Part shown: positions 1 through 8,633 of the stretch, piece after piece
Position numbering within the stretch: the stretch's first letter is position 1
How the letters are laid out: every line of letters starts with the position of its first letter
Source: an uncultured bacterium
Lineage (GTDB): Bacteria; Planctomycetota; Phycisphaerae; Phycisphaerales; UBA1924
Reading direction: 5' to 3'
Assembly (NCBI GenBank): GCA_903834785.1
Contig: CAILKP010000010.1
Location: forward strand, 1 to 55,819
DNA: 55,819 nucleotides
Notes under the pieces: model-generated
What the model was told of the DNA's origin: nothing
Databases searched by the model: none
Seen by the model: the letters and a program-made list of their open reading frames with translations, nothing else
Position numbers and translations under genes: made by a program

Positions 1-1
1 C

Positions 2-106
2 AGCACGATGAAGCGAACGGTCGGGTCAAGTGTTGCCGGTCGAAGCGAGACGGCGATGCTGGCTGATGTGGCGCTGAAGGTCCTCGCGTACGCCCTGCGG
101 GTCTGA
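2..106 (+). CDS. C-terminal fragment of a probable DDE transposase (5' end outside window)
   Basis: An open frame enters from the left edge and stops with TGA at 104-106, giving about 34 residues. The pattern M-K-R, then G-S-S-V, R-S-E-T-A-M and L-K-V-L-A-Y-A-L resembles the conserved tail of IS5-like DDE transposases (M-I-K-R..G.S.RS.T..AMVNE.L.KVL.HNL). The catalytic core would lie upstream, so only the tail can be judged. It could instead be the end of an unrelated gene. No inverted repeat marking an IS end was recognised between this stop and the next gene. Confidence 0.4.
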   Translation, partial: STMKRTVGSSVAGRSETAMLADVALKVLAYALRV

Positions 107-245
107 TCACAGGAAATGTGCCGGGGATTTCAACAGAGCATCATTCAATACACCGTCTTCGGTGGAACTGAACCGCCGCAAGCTATACACTCCCTTGCTG
201 CGTCGGTGTGTCCACGCCGTGGGTAGCACTTGGAGGTACTCTGAC

Positions 246-1322
246 ATGCGAAGAACATTCGACGGTGTAGCGAGATCTGTAGTCATCTCCGCGGTGATGA
301 TCGCATTCATCGTCTGTGACTCCACCACCCGTGCCGACCTTCCGCCGCTGTCGCCGCGTGCGATTGGCAACGGGGGCAGCATCACGCAAGCGGCTGGCTA
401 CGAGTTCGTCACGGTCGGAAACCCTGGGAACGCCCCAGTTCCCGCGCAGCTTCAGGACGATACCGGCGGTGTCGTTCGTCCGAATCTGGGAGTTGTGAAC
501 TACTCCTTTGCGATATCGCGTACGGAAGTCACTTACAGTGAGTACCTTCCGTTCGTCCGCGCTTACGCCAGCCACTTCGGCGATGACCGGAATTTTTCCC
601 TCATAGGAAGTGGAATCGACCGTTTGCCCGGTAGCGACCGAGATCCCAATAACTATGTGATCATTCCCGGGTACGAGCACTCACCCGTCGAAGTTGGATG
701 GCGTTACGCCGCCCGCTTCTGCAACTGGCTCAGCAACGATCGACGCAGCGACGCCGCGGCGTTCATGTCCGGCTCTTACGACGCAGCGACCTTCGGGCCG
801 CCAGACACCTCATTGCCCCCGCAGGACAACTACAACCGGCAGCCGGGAGCACGGTTCTTCCTGCCGACACTTGATGAGTGGACCAAGGCTATGTATTACG
901 ACCCAAGCCGGTATGGCCCAGGCCAGGCCGGGTATTGGACATATCCCACTTCATCAGACAGCCAACCCGCGTTTGGCCTGCCAGCGGCTGGCGGAGAATC
1001 GAGTTATGCGTTGGTCCGACGAGGTATCCTCGTGCCTCTGATGCCTGCAAGTTACCCAGGTATTATGAGTCCTTGGGGGCTCTTCGATGGTTCAGGCGGT
1101 GCGGCCGAGTGGCTTGAAGACGGCGCGGATCGGCGGTTTCGGTATACCCGGGGCTCGTCGCAGTTCGATTTCGGCAGTGATCTCATTGGCTGGGATCCGC
1201 AGGCCAACGCCCAAGATCTTTCGTTTCCCATGGGGATTCGCTTGGGCATGACAGTGCCCACTTCGTCCACCGGGCTTGCTCTGTTGCTTGCCACGTTTGC
1301 CCTTTCACGGAGGTCTCGATGA
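246..1322 (+). CDS. Secreted SUMF1/FGE-sulfatase-like protein with PEP-CTERM-like tail
   Basis: 358 residues. The ATG at 246 is preceded by a GGAGG at 232-236 and followed by a signal peptide, so it is preferred over an in-frame ATG at 162. The body has the signature blocks of the formylglycine-generating-enzyme/EgtB/PvdO fold: 'ISRTEVTYSEY', 'PVEVGWRYAARFCNWLS', 'FFLPTLDEWTKAMYYDP', 'SPWGLFDGSGGAAEW' and a final 'GIRLGM'. I do not see the paired active-site cysteines of true FGE, so this is probably a non-catalytic or divergent member, as is common in planctomycetes. The C terminus (VP, a hydrophobic stretch, then R-R-S-R) resembles a PEP-CTERM sorting signal. Its stop overlaps the next start as ATGA, so the two genes are almost certainly translated together. 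Confidence 0.8.
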   Translation: MRRTFDGVARSVVISAVMIAFIVCDSTTRADLPPLSPRAIGNGGSITQAAGYEFVTVGNPGNAPVPAQLQDDTGGVVRPNLGVVNYSFAISRTEVTYSEYLPFVRAYASHFGDDRNFSLIGSGIDRLPGSDRDPNNYVIIPGYEHSPVEVGWRYAARFCNWLSNDRRSDAAAFMSGSYDAATFGPPDTSLPPQDNYNRQPGARFFLPTLDEWTKAMYYDPSRYGPGQAGYWTYPTSSDSQPAFGLPAAGGESSYALVRRGILVPLMPASYPGIMSPWGLFDGSGGAAEWLEDGADRRFRYTRGSSQFDFGSDLIGWDPQANAQDLSFPMGIRLGMTVPTSSTGLALLLATFALSRRSR

Positions 1323-3337
1323 ACAGAATTGTAAAGTTGCTGGTACTCGCACTGCTAGTCAACCCGCTCGGCGCTGCTGCACAGGAGGACATTCCGGAGG
1401 CAAGCTGCAATCCAGGATGGCCGACGAATCCGAGTAGTTGTTCCTGTCGCGCACTCACGAGCACGTTCCTCCCCACATCGGCTGGCTCCCACATTACCGT
1501 GTACTGGAGGGACAACGGAAACTCCGGCGGCTGTGACTGCGTTTCCACTTCGTCAACTTATGACGTCAGAATTTGCGTCGGACCGGCAGCCGCCGCAGCC
1601 ACGGTTGTTCTCGAAGCGCCGCAAGTAGGTTTCACGTTCCGGGATATCGAGGTTGTTGCGACCGCAGGCGTCACGTCCGGACCCATTACTCTTCGCGTGC
1701 AAGGGCCAGGTGGAGCGAGTACAGTCATCAGTAACTTGCGAGTCGCACCCACTGCTCCCGTGCACGTTGTTCTCACTGGCCGGCTTCGCAACTTTGGGCA
1801 GATTGAATGTGGTGCGGTCCGAAATCTTGCTCTCGAGGATGACACGGCCTTCGTGAACACGACACCACGCGAGTTCGGTGCGGCGGCCGGAACGACTTCC
1901 CCTCGGCTGCTGGTACGCACGGCCGTTTCCTCGCCCGCGTTCGACCCGCCAACCGGAATCGTCGGCGTCAGCGTTCAAAGACTGAATGCGAGCCTCGTCC
2001 AGCAATGGAACTTCGCACCGAGCGTCCGTGTCGAAAACGGCGAGATAAGGAATTGGGAGTTTCCTGATAACTGGGCAGTCACAAGCCCTACATTTGAAGT
2101 CTCTAACGCTACTCTAGGGGTGGTCACGAACTTTGCAGTCGGCGGGTTTGGTCGAAACGACTCCGACCCTGCGAAGCGTCGTTCGGTTGATGCTCAAGTC
2201 AGCCGTGCGGCACGGGTGCGGGCGACGAAACTCGGCTTCAACGGAACGCTCCGATTCAACACCGCGCAGTCGTTGAGTGCAGGGCTCGCAGCAATCGGCG
2301 TCGAGAACGGGCTCGTCAACGGCACGCTCGGAGTCGGATCCGTCGAATCGGGTCTGGTCTTCGATGCGCTCAACGGCGTGAACGCGGATGCAGGATTGAA
2401 TGCCGGAGCAGTCCTCCAAGTCCGATCGCTCACCTCGACCGGCAGTCTTCGCTTTCCGTTCACCGGGCTGCGCGGGCAGGTCATCATTAATGACGATAAC
2501 AGCGGTGGAACGTGGGCGGGCACTGTCTCCTACTCAACCGTGGAGGGCCCGAACAACGCACAAGCGGTTGCAACCCTTGCGCCGGATGCGGCTGGCGTGT
2601 ACAACGTCCCAAGCAGCCAAGTTGGCGGCGGAGCTGTCGGGCTGGTCCCATTCCAGTTGTACACGGCCGATTGTGTCCCCGCGCCGCTCGCCGCGAATCT
2701 CTCGGGCGGGATGCCGCTCGATGTGTTCGTCGCTGGTGCGTCCACTGGTACCGTGCGCGTCCGCTTCTTTGGCCCTGTCAAGCCAGCAGCAAGCAATCCG
2801 CCCGCGCAGACGACCGGCAAGGTCAACAGCGTCTTTACCATTGAGCGATTTGGCTACGACGTTAACAATGTTGGCTCGTGGACTGATGTCACTGAGTCAT
2901 TCGATCAGTTCATCCCGGGTACGCAAGGTGGACGCGAAGTGACACTGCTTCTGAAGCCGACGTTGACGGCATTGGAGCGTGAGCCGTTCGCGATTGCGAC
3001 AAGCTATCGTGTGCTGCCGCGGTCCGGCACCCTGTTCTGCGATCGTCTGCGGACGACTGCCCTTGTGCCGGTTGGTTTTCCCAGCGGAGTATTTGAGTTC
3101 CGAACCGGCTGTTTCCCCGGTGGACAGCCCAGCCCGGCAGATGTGACCGGCGGCACGGTGAACATCAACGGCCAGTTCCCTGACGGAACCGTTGACGGGT
3201 CTGACTTCATCGCGTTCATCAACTCGTTTAGCATCGGGGATGCGACGGTTGATCCGACCGCCGATGTGTCGCACGACGGCACCATCGATGGCGGAGACTT
3301 CATCTTGTTCATCAATGCGTTCTCGGTTGGTTGCTAA
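1319..3337 (+). CDS. Secreted GC-type dockerin protein (copy 1)
   Basis: 672 residues, the only dockerin gene in the window on the plus strand. It starts at the ATGA overlap with the SUMF1-like gene. A signal peptide (about residues 1-21, ending A-A-A-Q) is followed by roughly 570 residues that I cannot assign to a family. The C terminus has two EF-hand-like repeats, 'DGTVDGSDFIAFINSF' and 'DGTIDGGDFILFINAF', then V-G-C as the last residues. A cysteine (T-G-C-F-P) sits nine residues before the A-D-V of the first repeat. The second calcium loop is the short 12-residue kind. The pairing suggests the SUMF1-like protein and this protein act at the same extracellular place. A strong hairpin terminator follows. 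Confidence 0.85.
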   Translation: MNRIVKLLVLALLVNPLGAAAQEDIPEASCNPGWPTNPSSCSCRALTSTFLPTSAGSHITVYWRDNGNSGGCDCVSTSSTYDVRICVGPAAAAATVVLEAPQVGFTFRDIEVVATAGVTSGPITLRVQGPGGASTVISNLRVAPTAPVHVVLTGRLRNFGQIECGAVRNLALEDDTAFVNTTPREFGAAAGTTSPRLLVRTAVSSPAFDPPTGIVGVSVQRLNASLVQQWNFAPSVRVENGEIRNWEFPDNWAVTSPTFEVSNATLGVVTNFAVGGFGRNDSDPAKRRSVDAQVSRAARVRATKLGFNGTLRFNTAQSLSAGLAAIGVENGLVNGTLGVGSVESGLVFDALNGVNADAGLNAGAVLQVRSLTSTGSLRFPFTGLRGQVIINDDNSGGTWAGTVSYSTVEGPNNAQAVATLAPDAAGVYNVPSSQVGGGAVGLVPFQLYTADCVPAPLAANLSGGMPLDVFVAGASTGTVRVRFFGPVKPAASNPPAQTTGKVNSVFTIERFGYDVNNVGSWTDVTESFDQFIPGTQGGREVTLLLKPTLTALEREPFAIATSYRVLPRSGTLFCDRLRTTALVPVGFPSGVFEFRTGCFPGGQPSPADVTGGTVNINGQFPDGTVDGSDFIAFINSFSIGDATVDPTADVSHDGTIDGGDFILFINAFSVGC

Positions 3338-3704
3338 GGCTTGGTTCTTTCAAGCGAGCGTCCCGGCTGGAAAGCACTCTGTACACGGCCCCCGCGATGG
3401 CCTCGCGGGGGCCGTTTGCGTTAAGGTGCTGTGCCGTTTGGGGGCCTGACGCGACGCCGCGCCAGCCCCTCAGGGTTGTCGACTTGCATAGGGTTGTTTG
3501 ACCGGCCTGCTGCGGATGAGCGAACCTCATCCGTCCCGCCTTCGGTGGGATCGCCGTCAGTTGGTGACCTCGTGGCGGAGGCAGCAGGCGGGTAGCTGTG
3601 ACTGTGCACGTCGGCCCTGCGAGAGTTGGGTGGACGCAGGTGTGACCAGGGATGCGTGTCTGCTGGGAGAACGTCTATTCGATGCCGCGCCTACAAACGG
3701 GGCC
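3338..3704. other. Intergenic region without a recognised gene
   Basis: Between dockerin copy 1 and the GH20 gene. It holds the terminator at 3385-3417. The GH20 frame is open back to 3498, but that part encodes an Arg/Cys-rich stretch with no resemblance to the family, so I treat it as the untranslated leader. No clear promoter was recognised. Confidence 0.5.
3385..3417 (+). terminator. Rho-independent terminator after dockerin copy 1
   Basis: A perfect 13-bp G+C-rich stem (arms 3385-3397 and 3403-3415) with a 5-nt loop TGGCC, followed by TTT. It lies 48 bases after the stop codon. Confidence 0.8.
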
Positions 3705-5612
3705 ATGGCCAGCAGGATCAGCATTATTCCGACGCCGGTTTCGGTCACTGAGTTGGGCGGGACGGTGGTGTTGCGTGGGCGGGGTGGGTTGGGGGTTGTT
3801 GAGGTGACGGTGGCCGGGGTTGAGCAGGGGGTGCTGGACTCGGTGTTTGGGGAGCTGGGGGTGGTGGCGGCGGGGGGCGGCCGGGTGCGGATGCGGGCTG
3901 TGGATGGTCGGGTTGATGGGGGCGGGGATGGCGAAGGTAGCGGCGCGGGGCCGCAGGTTTCGTGCCGCGTGGATGGGAAGGCGGTGCTGGTGGCGGGGGG
4001 GTATCGGTTGTACATTGATGGCGGGGTGGCGATCACGGCGGGTGATGCCGCGGGGGTGCGGCATGCGCTGGTGACGCTGAAGCATCTGGTGGTGGCGCAC
4101 GGGGTGGAGCTGCCGCGGGCGGTGATTGATGATGCCCCGCGGTTTGCGGTGCGCGGGGTGATGCTGGATGTGTCGCGCGATCGGGTGCCGACGATGGCGG
4201 AGATGCGGCGGATTGTGGGGCAGCTGGCGGACCTGAAGATCAACCACCTGCAGTTCTACACCGAGCACACGTTTGCGTACGCGGGGCATGAGAAGGTGTG
4301 GCAGGGGTGGTCGCCGCTGACTGGGGCGGAGATCCGGGAGATTGACGGCTGGTGCCGCGGGGTGGGGATTGAACTGGCGGCGAACCAGAACTGCTTCGGG
4401 CACTTGGCGCACTGGCTGCGGATGCCGGAGTACCAGCACCTGGCTGAGACGCACGGGGACTGGATGTTTGATGTGTGGCCACGGAGCGGGCCGTTCTCGC
4501 TGTGTCCGACGGATGTGCGGAGTGTGGAACTGGTGCGGGACCTGCTGGGGCAACTGGTGCCCAACTTCAGCAGCGGGCTGGTCAACATCGGGGCTGATGA
4601 GACGTACGACATCGCGTACGGACGCTCGGCTGAAGCGGTGCGGGAGCGGGGGCGGGCGGCGGTGTATCTGGAGTTTGTGCGCGAGATCTGCAAGGTTGCT
4701 GCGGAGCTGGGGCGGCGGCCGATGTTCTGGGCGGACATTGCGCTGCACGAGCCGGGGTGCATCCCGCAGATTCCTGCGGAACTGCTCTCACTGGCGTGGG
4801 GATACGAGCCGCACTCGCCGTTTGCGGAGTGGACGCGGCTGCTGCGGGGTGCGGGGCGGGATGTGTGGGTGTGCCCGGGGACATCGAGCTGGCGGTCGAT
4901 CTTCGGCAGGTCGGCGGAGCGCAACGCGAACCTGAATGCGGCGGGGGCGTGTGCGGCGCATGCCGGGCAGCCGGGGGCTGATGGCTACCTGATCTGTGAC
5001 TGGGGCGATACGGGGCACCACCAGCAGTGGCCGGTGGCCCTGCAGGCCATTGCGCACGGGGCGCAGGCGGCGTGGGCTGGGGCGACGGGGGCCGGGCACG
5101 CGGAGGCGATCGGGGCGCAGTGCTTTGGCGATGCGGCGACGGGCGCGTGGCTGGAGCGGTTGGGTGACTGTGACCTGCCCTTGCGGCAGGTTGCCGGGCG
5201 ATTGTCGCGCCCGAAGAACGAGGGTGAGTTTGCGCTGTGGAATCAGTCGGCGCTCTTTGCGGACCTGCACAACTGCCCGTGGGCGGACCGGACGGAGGTG
5301 GGGGGGCTGGAGCGGTGGAAGGCGGCGCGGGATGTGGTGGCGGACTTGGGGCGTGGGGTGCCCGTGGGCGCGGGTGAGCTGGTAACGTGCGAGCTGCGGC
5401 ACACGCTGGCGGTGGCGCAGCTGGCGGCGGACCGGGCGGTGCTGCGGCGAGAGCGGCCGGGTGATGTGGTGTGCCGCAGCGAGCTGGGCGAGCGCGTGCG
5501 GGGGCTGATGGCCGAGCACACCGCGCTGTGGGGCGAGCGTTCGCGGCCGGGCGGGCTGGAGCACAGCAACAGCTTCTGGCAGAAGGTCATCGACTCAACG
5601 GTGCAGGCATGA
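3705..5612 (+). CDS. Glycoside hydrolase family 20-like beta-N-acetylhexosaminidase
   Basis: 635 residues from ATG 3705 (M-A-S-R-I-S-I-I-P-T-P); an upstream start at 3498 is possible but unlikely. Residues 1 to about 150 resemble the GH20b alpha/beta domain. The TIM barrel begins near 'RFAVRGVMLDVSRDRVP'. The catalytic pair is visible in 'NIGADETYD' as Asp298-Glu299; in GH20 the Glu is the acid/base in substrate-assisted catalysis. No signal peptide is evident, so a cytoplasmic enzyme acting on GlcNAc-containing muropeptide sugars is likely. It overlaps anmK by four bases (ATGA) and leads the peptidoglycan-recycling run. It is rich in GGG/CGG triplets, as are its two followers. Confidence 0.82.
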   Translation: MASRISIIPTPVSVTELGGTVVLRGRGGLGVVEVTVAGVEQGVLDSVFGELGVVAAGGGRVRMRAVDGRVDGGGDGEGSGAGPQVSCRVDGKAVLVAGGYRLYIDGGVAITAGDAAGVRHALVTLKHLVVAHGVELPRAVIDDAPRFAVRGVMLDVSRDRVPTMAEMRRIVGQLADLKINHLQFYTEHTFAYAGHEKVWQGWSPLTGAEIREIDGWCRGVGIELAANQNCFGHLAHWLRMPEYQHLAETHGDWMFDVWPRSGPFSLCPTDVRSVELVRDLLGQLVPNFSSGLVNIGADETYDIAYGRSAEAVRERGRAAVYLEFVREICKVAAELGRRPMFWADIALHEPGCIPQIPAELLSLAWGYEPHSPFAEWTRLLRGAGRDVWVCPGTSSWRSIFGRSAERNANLNAAGACAAHAGQPGADGYLICDWGDTGHHQQWPVALQAIAHGAQAAWAGATGAGHAEAIGAQCFGDAATGAWLERLGDCDLPLRQVAGRLSRPKNEGEFALWNQSALFADLHNCPWADRTEVGGLERWKAARDVVADLGRGVPVGAGELVTCELRHTLAVAQLAADRAVLRRERPGDVVCRSELGERVRGLMAEHTALWGERSRPGGLEHSNSFWQKVIDSTVQA

Positions 5613-6856
5613 GCGGCGACCCGTACCACGGCGAGTTTGGGGGAGCTGGTGCTGGCGGCGGCGCGGGTGCGGTGCCGCAGGGTGTGCCGCGGCCGGAGGT
5701 GGAGCGGGTGCGGATTGTGGCGGGGTGCATGACGGGCACGAGCATTGATGGGATTGATGTGGCGGTGGCGGAGATCATCGGCAGCGGGCTGGCGATGCGG
5801 GTGCGGCTGCTGGCGAGTGTGAGCATGGAGCTTGATGGGCGGTATGGGCCGCTGGCGGCGGAGCTGCGGCAGATTGCCGAGCAGGTGCCGCTGGCGGCGG
5901 GGCAGGTGGCCGATGTGTCGCGGCGGTTTGCGTTGCTGCATGCTGAGGCGGTGCGGGCGGCGGCGGCGAAGGCGCAGGTGCGGCTGGACCTGATTGTGCC
6001 GCACGGGCAGACGGTGTTTCACCGGCCGCCGGTGTCGTGGCAGATGTTCAGCCCGGCGGTGCTGGCCAGGGAGTTGGGTGTGCCGGTGGTGTGTGATTTG
6101 CGGGCGGCGGATTTGGCGGCGGGCGGGCAGGGGGCACCGATTACGCCGCTGGCGGACTGGGTGATGTTCAGGCACGTGCGGGAGGGGGCCGGAAATGGGG
6201 CGACGGCGGTGATTAACTTGGGCGGGTTTGCGAACTTCACGGTGCTGCCGCCGGGCGGGCCGGAGCGGATCTGTGCGGGGGACATTTGTGCGTGCAACCA
6301 CGTGCTGGATCAACTGGCGCGGGGGCGGCTGGGTGCGGCCTTTGATCGCGACGGGGCGGCGGCGATGGCGGGGCGGGCGGATGCGGTGCTGGGGGCGGAG
6401 TTGGAGGCGATTTGCGGTGCGCAGGCGCGTGGCGGACGGTCGCTGGGGACGGGTGATGAGGTGCAGCGGTGGATTGACCGTGCGCTGGGCAGTGAACTGA
6501 GCGGGCCGGATGTGTGTGCGACGGCGTGTGGGGCGATTGGGGCGGTGATTGGTCGGGCGGTGGCTGGGGCGGCGGGAGGGGCGGGGAGTGGGGCTGGGCT
6601 GGGGGCGGTGCTGCTGTTCGGCGGCGGGGCGCGGAATGCCGCGGTGGCGGGGGCGATTGGGCGGGTGGTGGGCGAGGCGGGCGGCAGGGTGCGTGCTGGG
6701 GAGAGCACGGGCGTTGGAGCGGGCGAGCGGGAGGCGCTGGCGATGGCGGTGCTGGGGGCGTTGTGTCAGGACCGGGTGGCGATCACGCTGCCGCAGGTGA
6801 CGGGCCTGCCGGCGGGTGTGGCGGCCCCGGTGGCGGGGGTGTGGACGTACGGCTGA
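5609..6856 (+). CDS. anmK: Anhydro-N-acetylmuramic acid kinase
   Basis: 415 residues from the ATG in the ATGA overlap; an upstream in-frame start (5471) lies inside the GH20 gene and is rejected. AnmK cleaves and phosphorylates 1,6-anhydro-MurNAc to MurNAc-6-phosphate. Family motifs: the phosphate-binding 'GCMTGTSIDGIDVAV', 'VPHGQTVFHRPP', 'GAPITPLADWVMF', 'INLGGFANFTVLPPG' and 'LLFGGGARNAAV'. It is longer than usual because of a Gly/Ala-rich N-terminal extension of about 30 residues. The usual D-x-G-P-G-N-x-x-x-D element reads 'DICACNHVLD': both Asp and the Asn remain but G-P-G is C-A-C. The next gene, murQ, uses its product. Confidence 0.88.
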   Translation: MSGDPYHGEFGGAGAGGGAGAVPQGVPRPEVERVRIVAGCMTGTSIDGIDVAVAEIIGSGLAMRVRLLASVSMELDGRYGPLAAELRQIAEQVPLAAGQVADVSRRFALLHAEAVRAAAAKAQVRLDLIVPHGQTVFHRPPVSWQMFSPAVLARELGVPVVCDLRAADLAAGGQGAPITPLADWVMFRHVREGAGNGATAVINLGGFANFTVLPPGGPERICAGDICACNHVLDQLARGRLGAAFDRDGAAAMAGRADAVLGAELEAICGAQARGGRSLGTGDEVQRWIDRALGSELSGPDVCATACGAIGAVIGRAVAGAAGGAGSGAGLGAVLLFGGGARNAAVAGAIGRVVGEAGGRVRAGESTGVGAGEREALAMAVLGALCQDRVAITLPQVTGLPAGVAAPVAGVWTYG

Positions 6857-6898
6857 GGGCTGGCGGGCGTCGCGGCGTTTGGCGTTGTACGCTGGGCC

Positions 6899-7840
6899 AT
6901 GGCTGATGCGAGCGTGAATGCCGGGAGTAGCTTGCCGCCGATCTCGGCGGATCGGTCGCACATTCTGACTGAGCAGCGGAACCCGCGGTCGATGAACCTG
7001 GATGAACTGAGCGTGGCGGAGTGTGTCGCGCTGATCAACCAGGAGGATCAGGCGGTGATCGAGGCCCTGCGGCAGGCGGGGCCGGCGATTGCGGGGTTCA
7101 TCAGTGCGGTGGAGCCGGGGTTTCTGGCCGGCGGGCGGCTGATTTACTTTGGTGCGGGCACGAGCGGGCGGCTGGGTGTGCTGGATGCTTCGGAGGCGCC
7201 GCCGACGTTTCAGGTGCCGCCGGATCGGATCATCGGGATCATCGCGGGGGGTGATGGGTCATTGCGGACCAGCAGCGAGGGGCGCGAGGATGAGCCCGAG
7301 GGTGTGCGGGCGGAGTTGGAGAAGCTGAAGCTGACGGAGGGCGACGCGGTGCTGGGCATTGCGGCGGGCGGGACGACACCGTATGTGGTTGGTGGCATGG
7401 CGGTGGCCAAGAGTTTGTGCGCCGGGTGCATCACGGGGATGCTGGTGTGCACGCCGCTGAGCAAGCCCGCGGCGGCGGACCACCTGATTGTGCTGGCCAC
7501 GGGGCCGGAGGTGCTGACGGGCTCGACGCGGATGAAGGCGGGAACGGGGACGAAGCTGGCGCTGAACACGATCTCGACGACGCTGATGGTGCGGAGCGGG
7601 CGGGTGTATCAGAACCTGATGGTGGATGTGAAGGCGAGCAACGCGAAGCTGGTGGATCGTGCGGTGCGGACGATCGGGATGCTGACGGGGCTGCCGCGGC
7701 AGGAGGGGCTGGCACTGCTGATGCGTGCGGACGGGCGGGTGAAGGCGGCGGTGGTGATGCACAAGCTGGGTGTGACGCTGCTGGAAGCGGATGCGAAGCT
7801 GGCGGCGGCGGGTGGGAAGCTGCGGGGGGTGATTGGGTAG
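6899..7840 (+). CDS. murQ: N-acetylmuramic acid 6-phosphate etherase
   Basis: 313 residues, starting 42 bases after anmK. MurQ removes D-lactate from MurNAc-6-phosphate to give GlcNAc-6-phosphate. The SIS-fold motifs are complete: 'TEQRNPRSMNLDELS', 'GAGTSGRLGVLDASEAPPTF', 'GIAAGGTTPYVVGG' and 'TGSTRMKAGTGTKLALN'. Glu99 and Glu130 correspond, with a constant offset of 16, to the catalytic Glu83 and Glu114 of the E. coli enzyme. Length matches the family. Together with the GH20 enzyme and AnmK it forms a short route from cell-wall fragments to amino-sugar metabolism. An imperfect G/C hairpin lies just after the stop. Confidence 0.95.
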   Translation: MADASVNAGSSLPPISADRSHILTEQRNPRSMNLDELSVAECVALINQEDQAVIEALRQAGPAIAGFISAVEPGFLAGGRLIYFGAGTSGRLGVLDASEAPPTFQVPPDRIIGIIAGGDGSLRTSSEGREDEPEGVRAELEKLKLTEGDAVLGIAAGGTTPYVVGGMAVAKSLCAGCITGMLVCTPLSKPAAADHLIVLATGPEVLTGSTRMKAGTGTKLALNTISTTLMVRSGRVYQNLMVDVKASNAKLVDRAVRTIGMLTGLPRQEGLALLMRADGRVKAAVVMHKLGVTLLEADAKLAAAGGKLRGVIG

Positions 7841-7893
7841 GGGAGGGGGCGGGTGCTCTGGAACCGCCCCTCGCGGAGGTTCTACAGTTTGCT

Positions 7894-8199
7894 ATGGAAA
7901 GGGCACTTCCCATCTCGATTCCGCAGTCGGGGCTGGCAGAGTTCTGTCGGCGGCACCGGATCAAGCGGCTGAGCCTATTTGGCAGTGTGCTTGGGGAAGA
8001 CTTCACACCTCAGAGCGATGTAGACGTGTTGGTTGAGTTTGCGCCGGGGGCCAAGGTGAGCCTCTTTGATGTTGGCGGGATGACCGTTGAACTTGAGGCG
8101 ATGATCCAGCGGCGAGTGGACCTCCGCACGCCCGAAGATCTGTCGCGGTACTTCCGGGCGAGGGTTCTGCGGGAGGCGCACCTGCTGTATGCCGCGTGA
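7894..8199 (+). CDS. mntA: MntA-like minimal nucleotidyltransferase antitoxin
   Basis: 101 residues with a good ribosome site (GGAGGT at 7875-7880). The polymerase-beta-type signature G-S-x10-D-x-D is intact: Gly30-Ser31, then Asp42 and Asp44; a third acidic residue is likely Asp76 in 'RRVDLRTPE'. In characterised MntA/HepT pairs the MNT protein blocks the HEPN RNase toxin by adding AMP to a tyrosine near its active site. The stop overlaps the start of the downstream hepT-like gene by 11 bases, the normal arrangement of such pairs. A stand-alone nucleotidyltransferase role is less likely given the neighbour. Confidence 0.85.
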   Translation: MERALPISIPQSGLAEFCRRHRIKRLSLFGSVLGEDFTPQSDVDVLVEFAPGAKVSLFDVGGMTVELEAMIQRRVDLRTPEDLSRYFRARVLREAHLLYAA

Positions 8200-8572
8200 C
8201 CCGCACAGAGTCGAACTTGCGGATCGGATCCGGTTGCAGCACATGCTGGAGGCTGCACGTTCGGCGGTTCGATTTATGCATGACCGGTCGCGGGAGGACC
8301 TTGAGACCGATGAACTCCTGGGACGCGGTGTGATGCATGCAATTCAGGAGATCGGCGAGGCTGCGTCACGGACTTCGGAACAGGGGCGAGCCCGGGTGGC
8401 CGGTGTTCCGTGGACGCAGATTGTGGGGATGCGGCACAGGCTCGTCCATGTGTACTGGGGTGTGAACCTGAACCTTGTGTATGAGGTTGTGGCCCGTGAT
8501 CTGCCGGTGCTGATTGCGGCGATCGAGCAGGGTGTGGAGGGGTGGCCCATGCCGGACGATGCGGGCGACTAA
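8189..8572 (+). CDS. hepT: HepT-like HEPN ribonuclease toxin
   Basis: 127 residues, overlapping mntA by 11 bases. The helical HEPN (DUF86) fold is recognised by 'LLGRGVMHAIQEIGEAAS' and the catalytic R-x4-H-x-Y motif at Arg82-His87-Tyr89 in 'GMRHRLVHVYWGV'. Tyr89 is the residue expected to be AMPylated by the MNT partner. The likely role is growth arrest by RNA cleavage during stress or phage infection. All key residues are present, so the pair looks functional. Confidence 0.85.
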   Translation: MPRDPHRVELADRIRLQHMLEAARSAVRFMHDRSREDLETDELLGRGVMHAIQEIGEAASRTSEQGRARVAGVPWTQIVGMRHRLVHVYWGVNLNLVYEVVARDLPVLIAAIEQGVEGWPMPDDAGD

Positions 8573-8633
8573 TGCGGGTCGGGGGCAGCAGTGACGTATC
8601 AACGCCGTTTATTGAGCGATGTCGTGCTATCTA

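Noticed and set aside
3498..3704. N-terminal extension of the GH20 protein
   Set aside because: The extra 69 residues are Arg/Cys-rich and do not resemble a signal peptide or the GH20 N domain.
5243..6961. 572-codon minus-strand open frame
   Set aside because: Antisense to anmK and the end of the GH20 gene; extremely Arg/His/Pro-rich, a codon-bias artefact.
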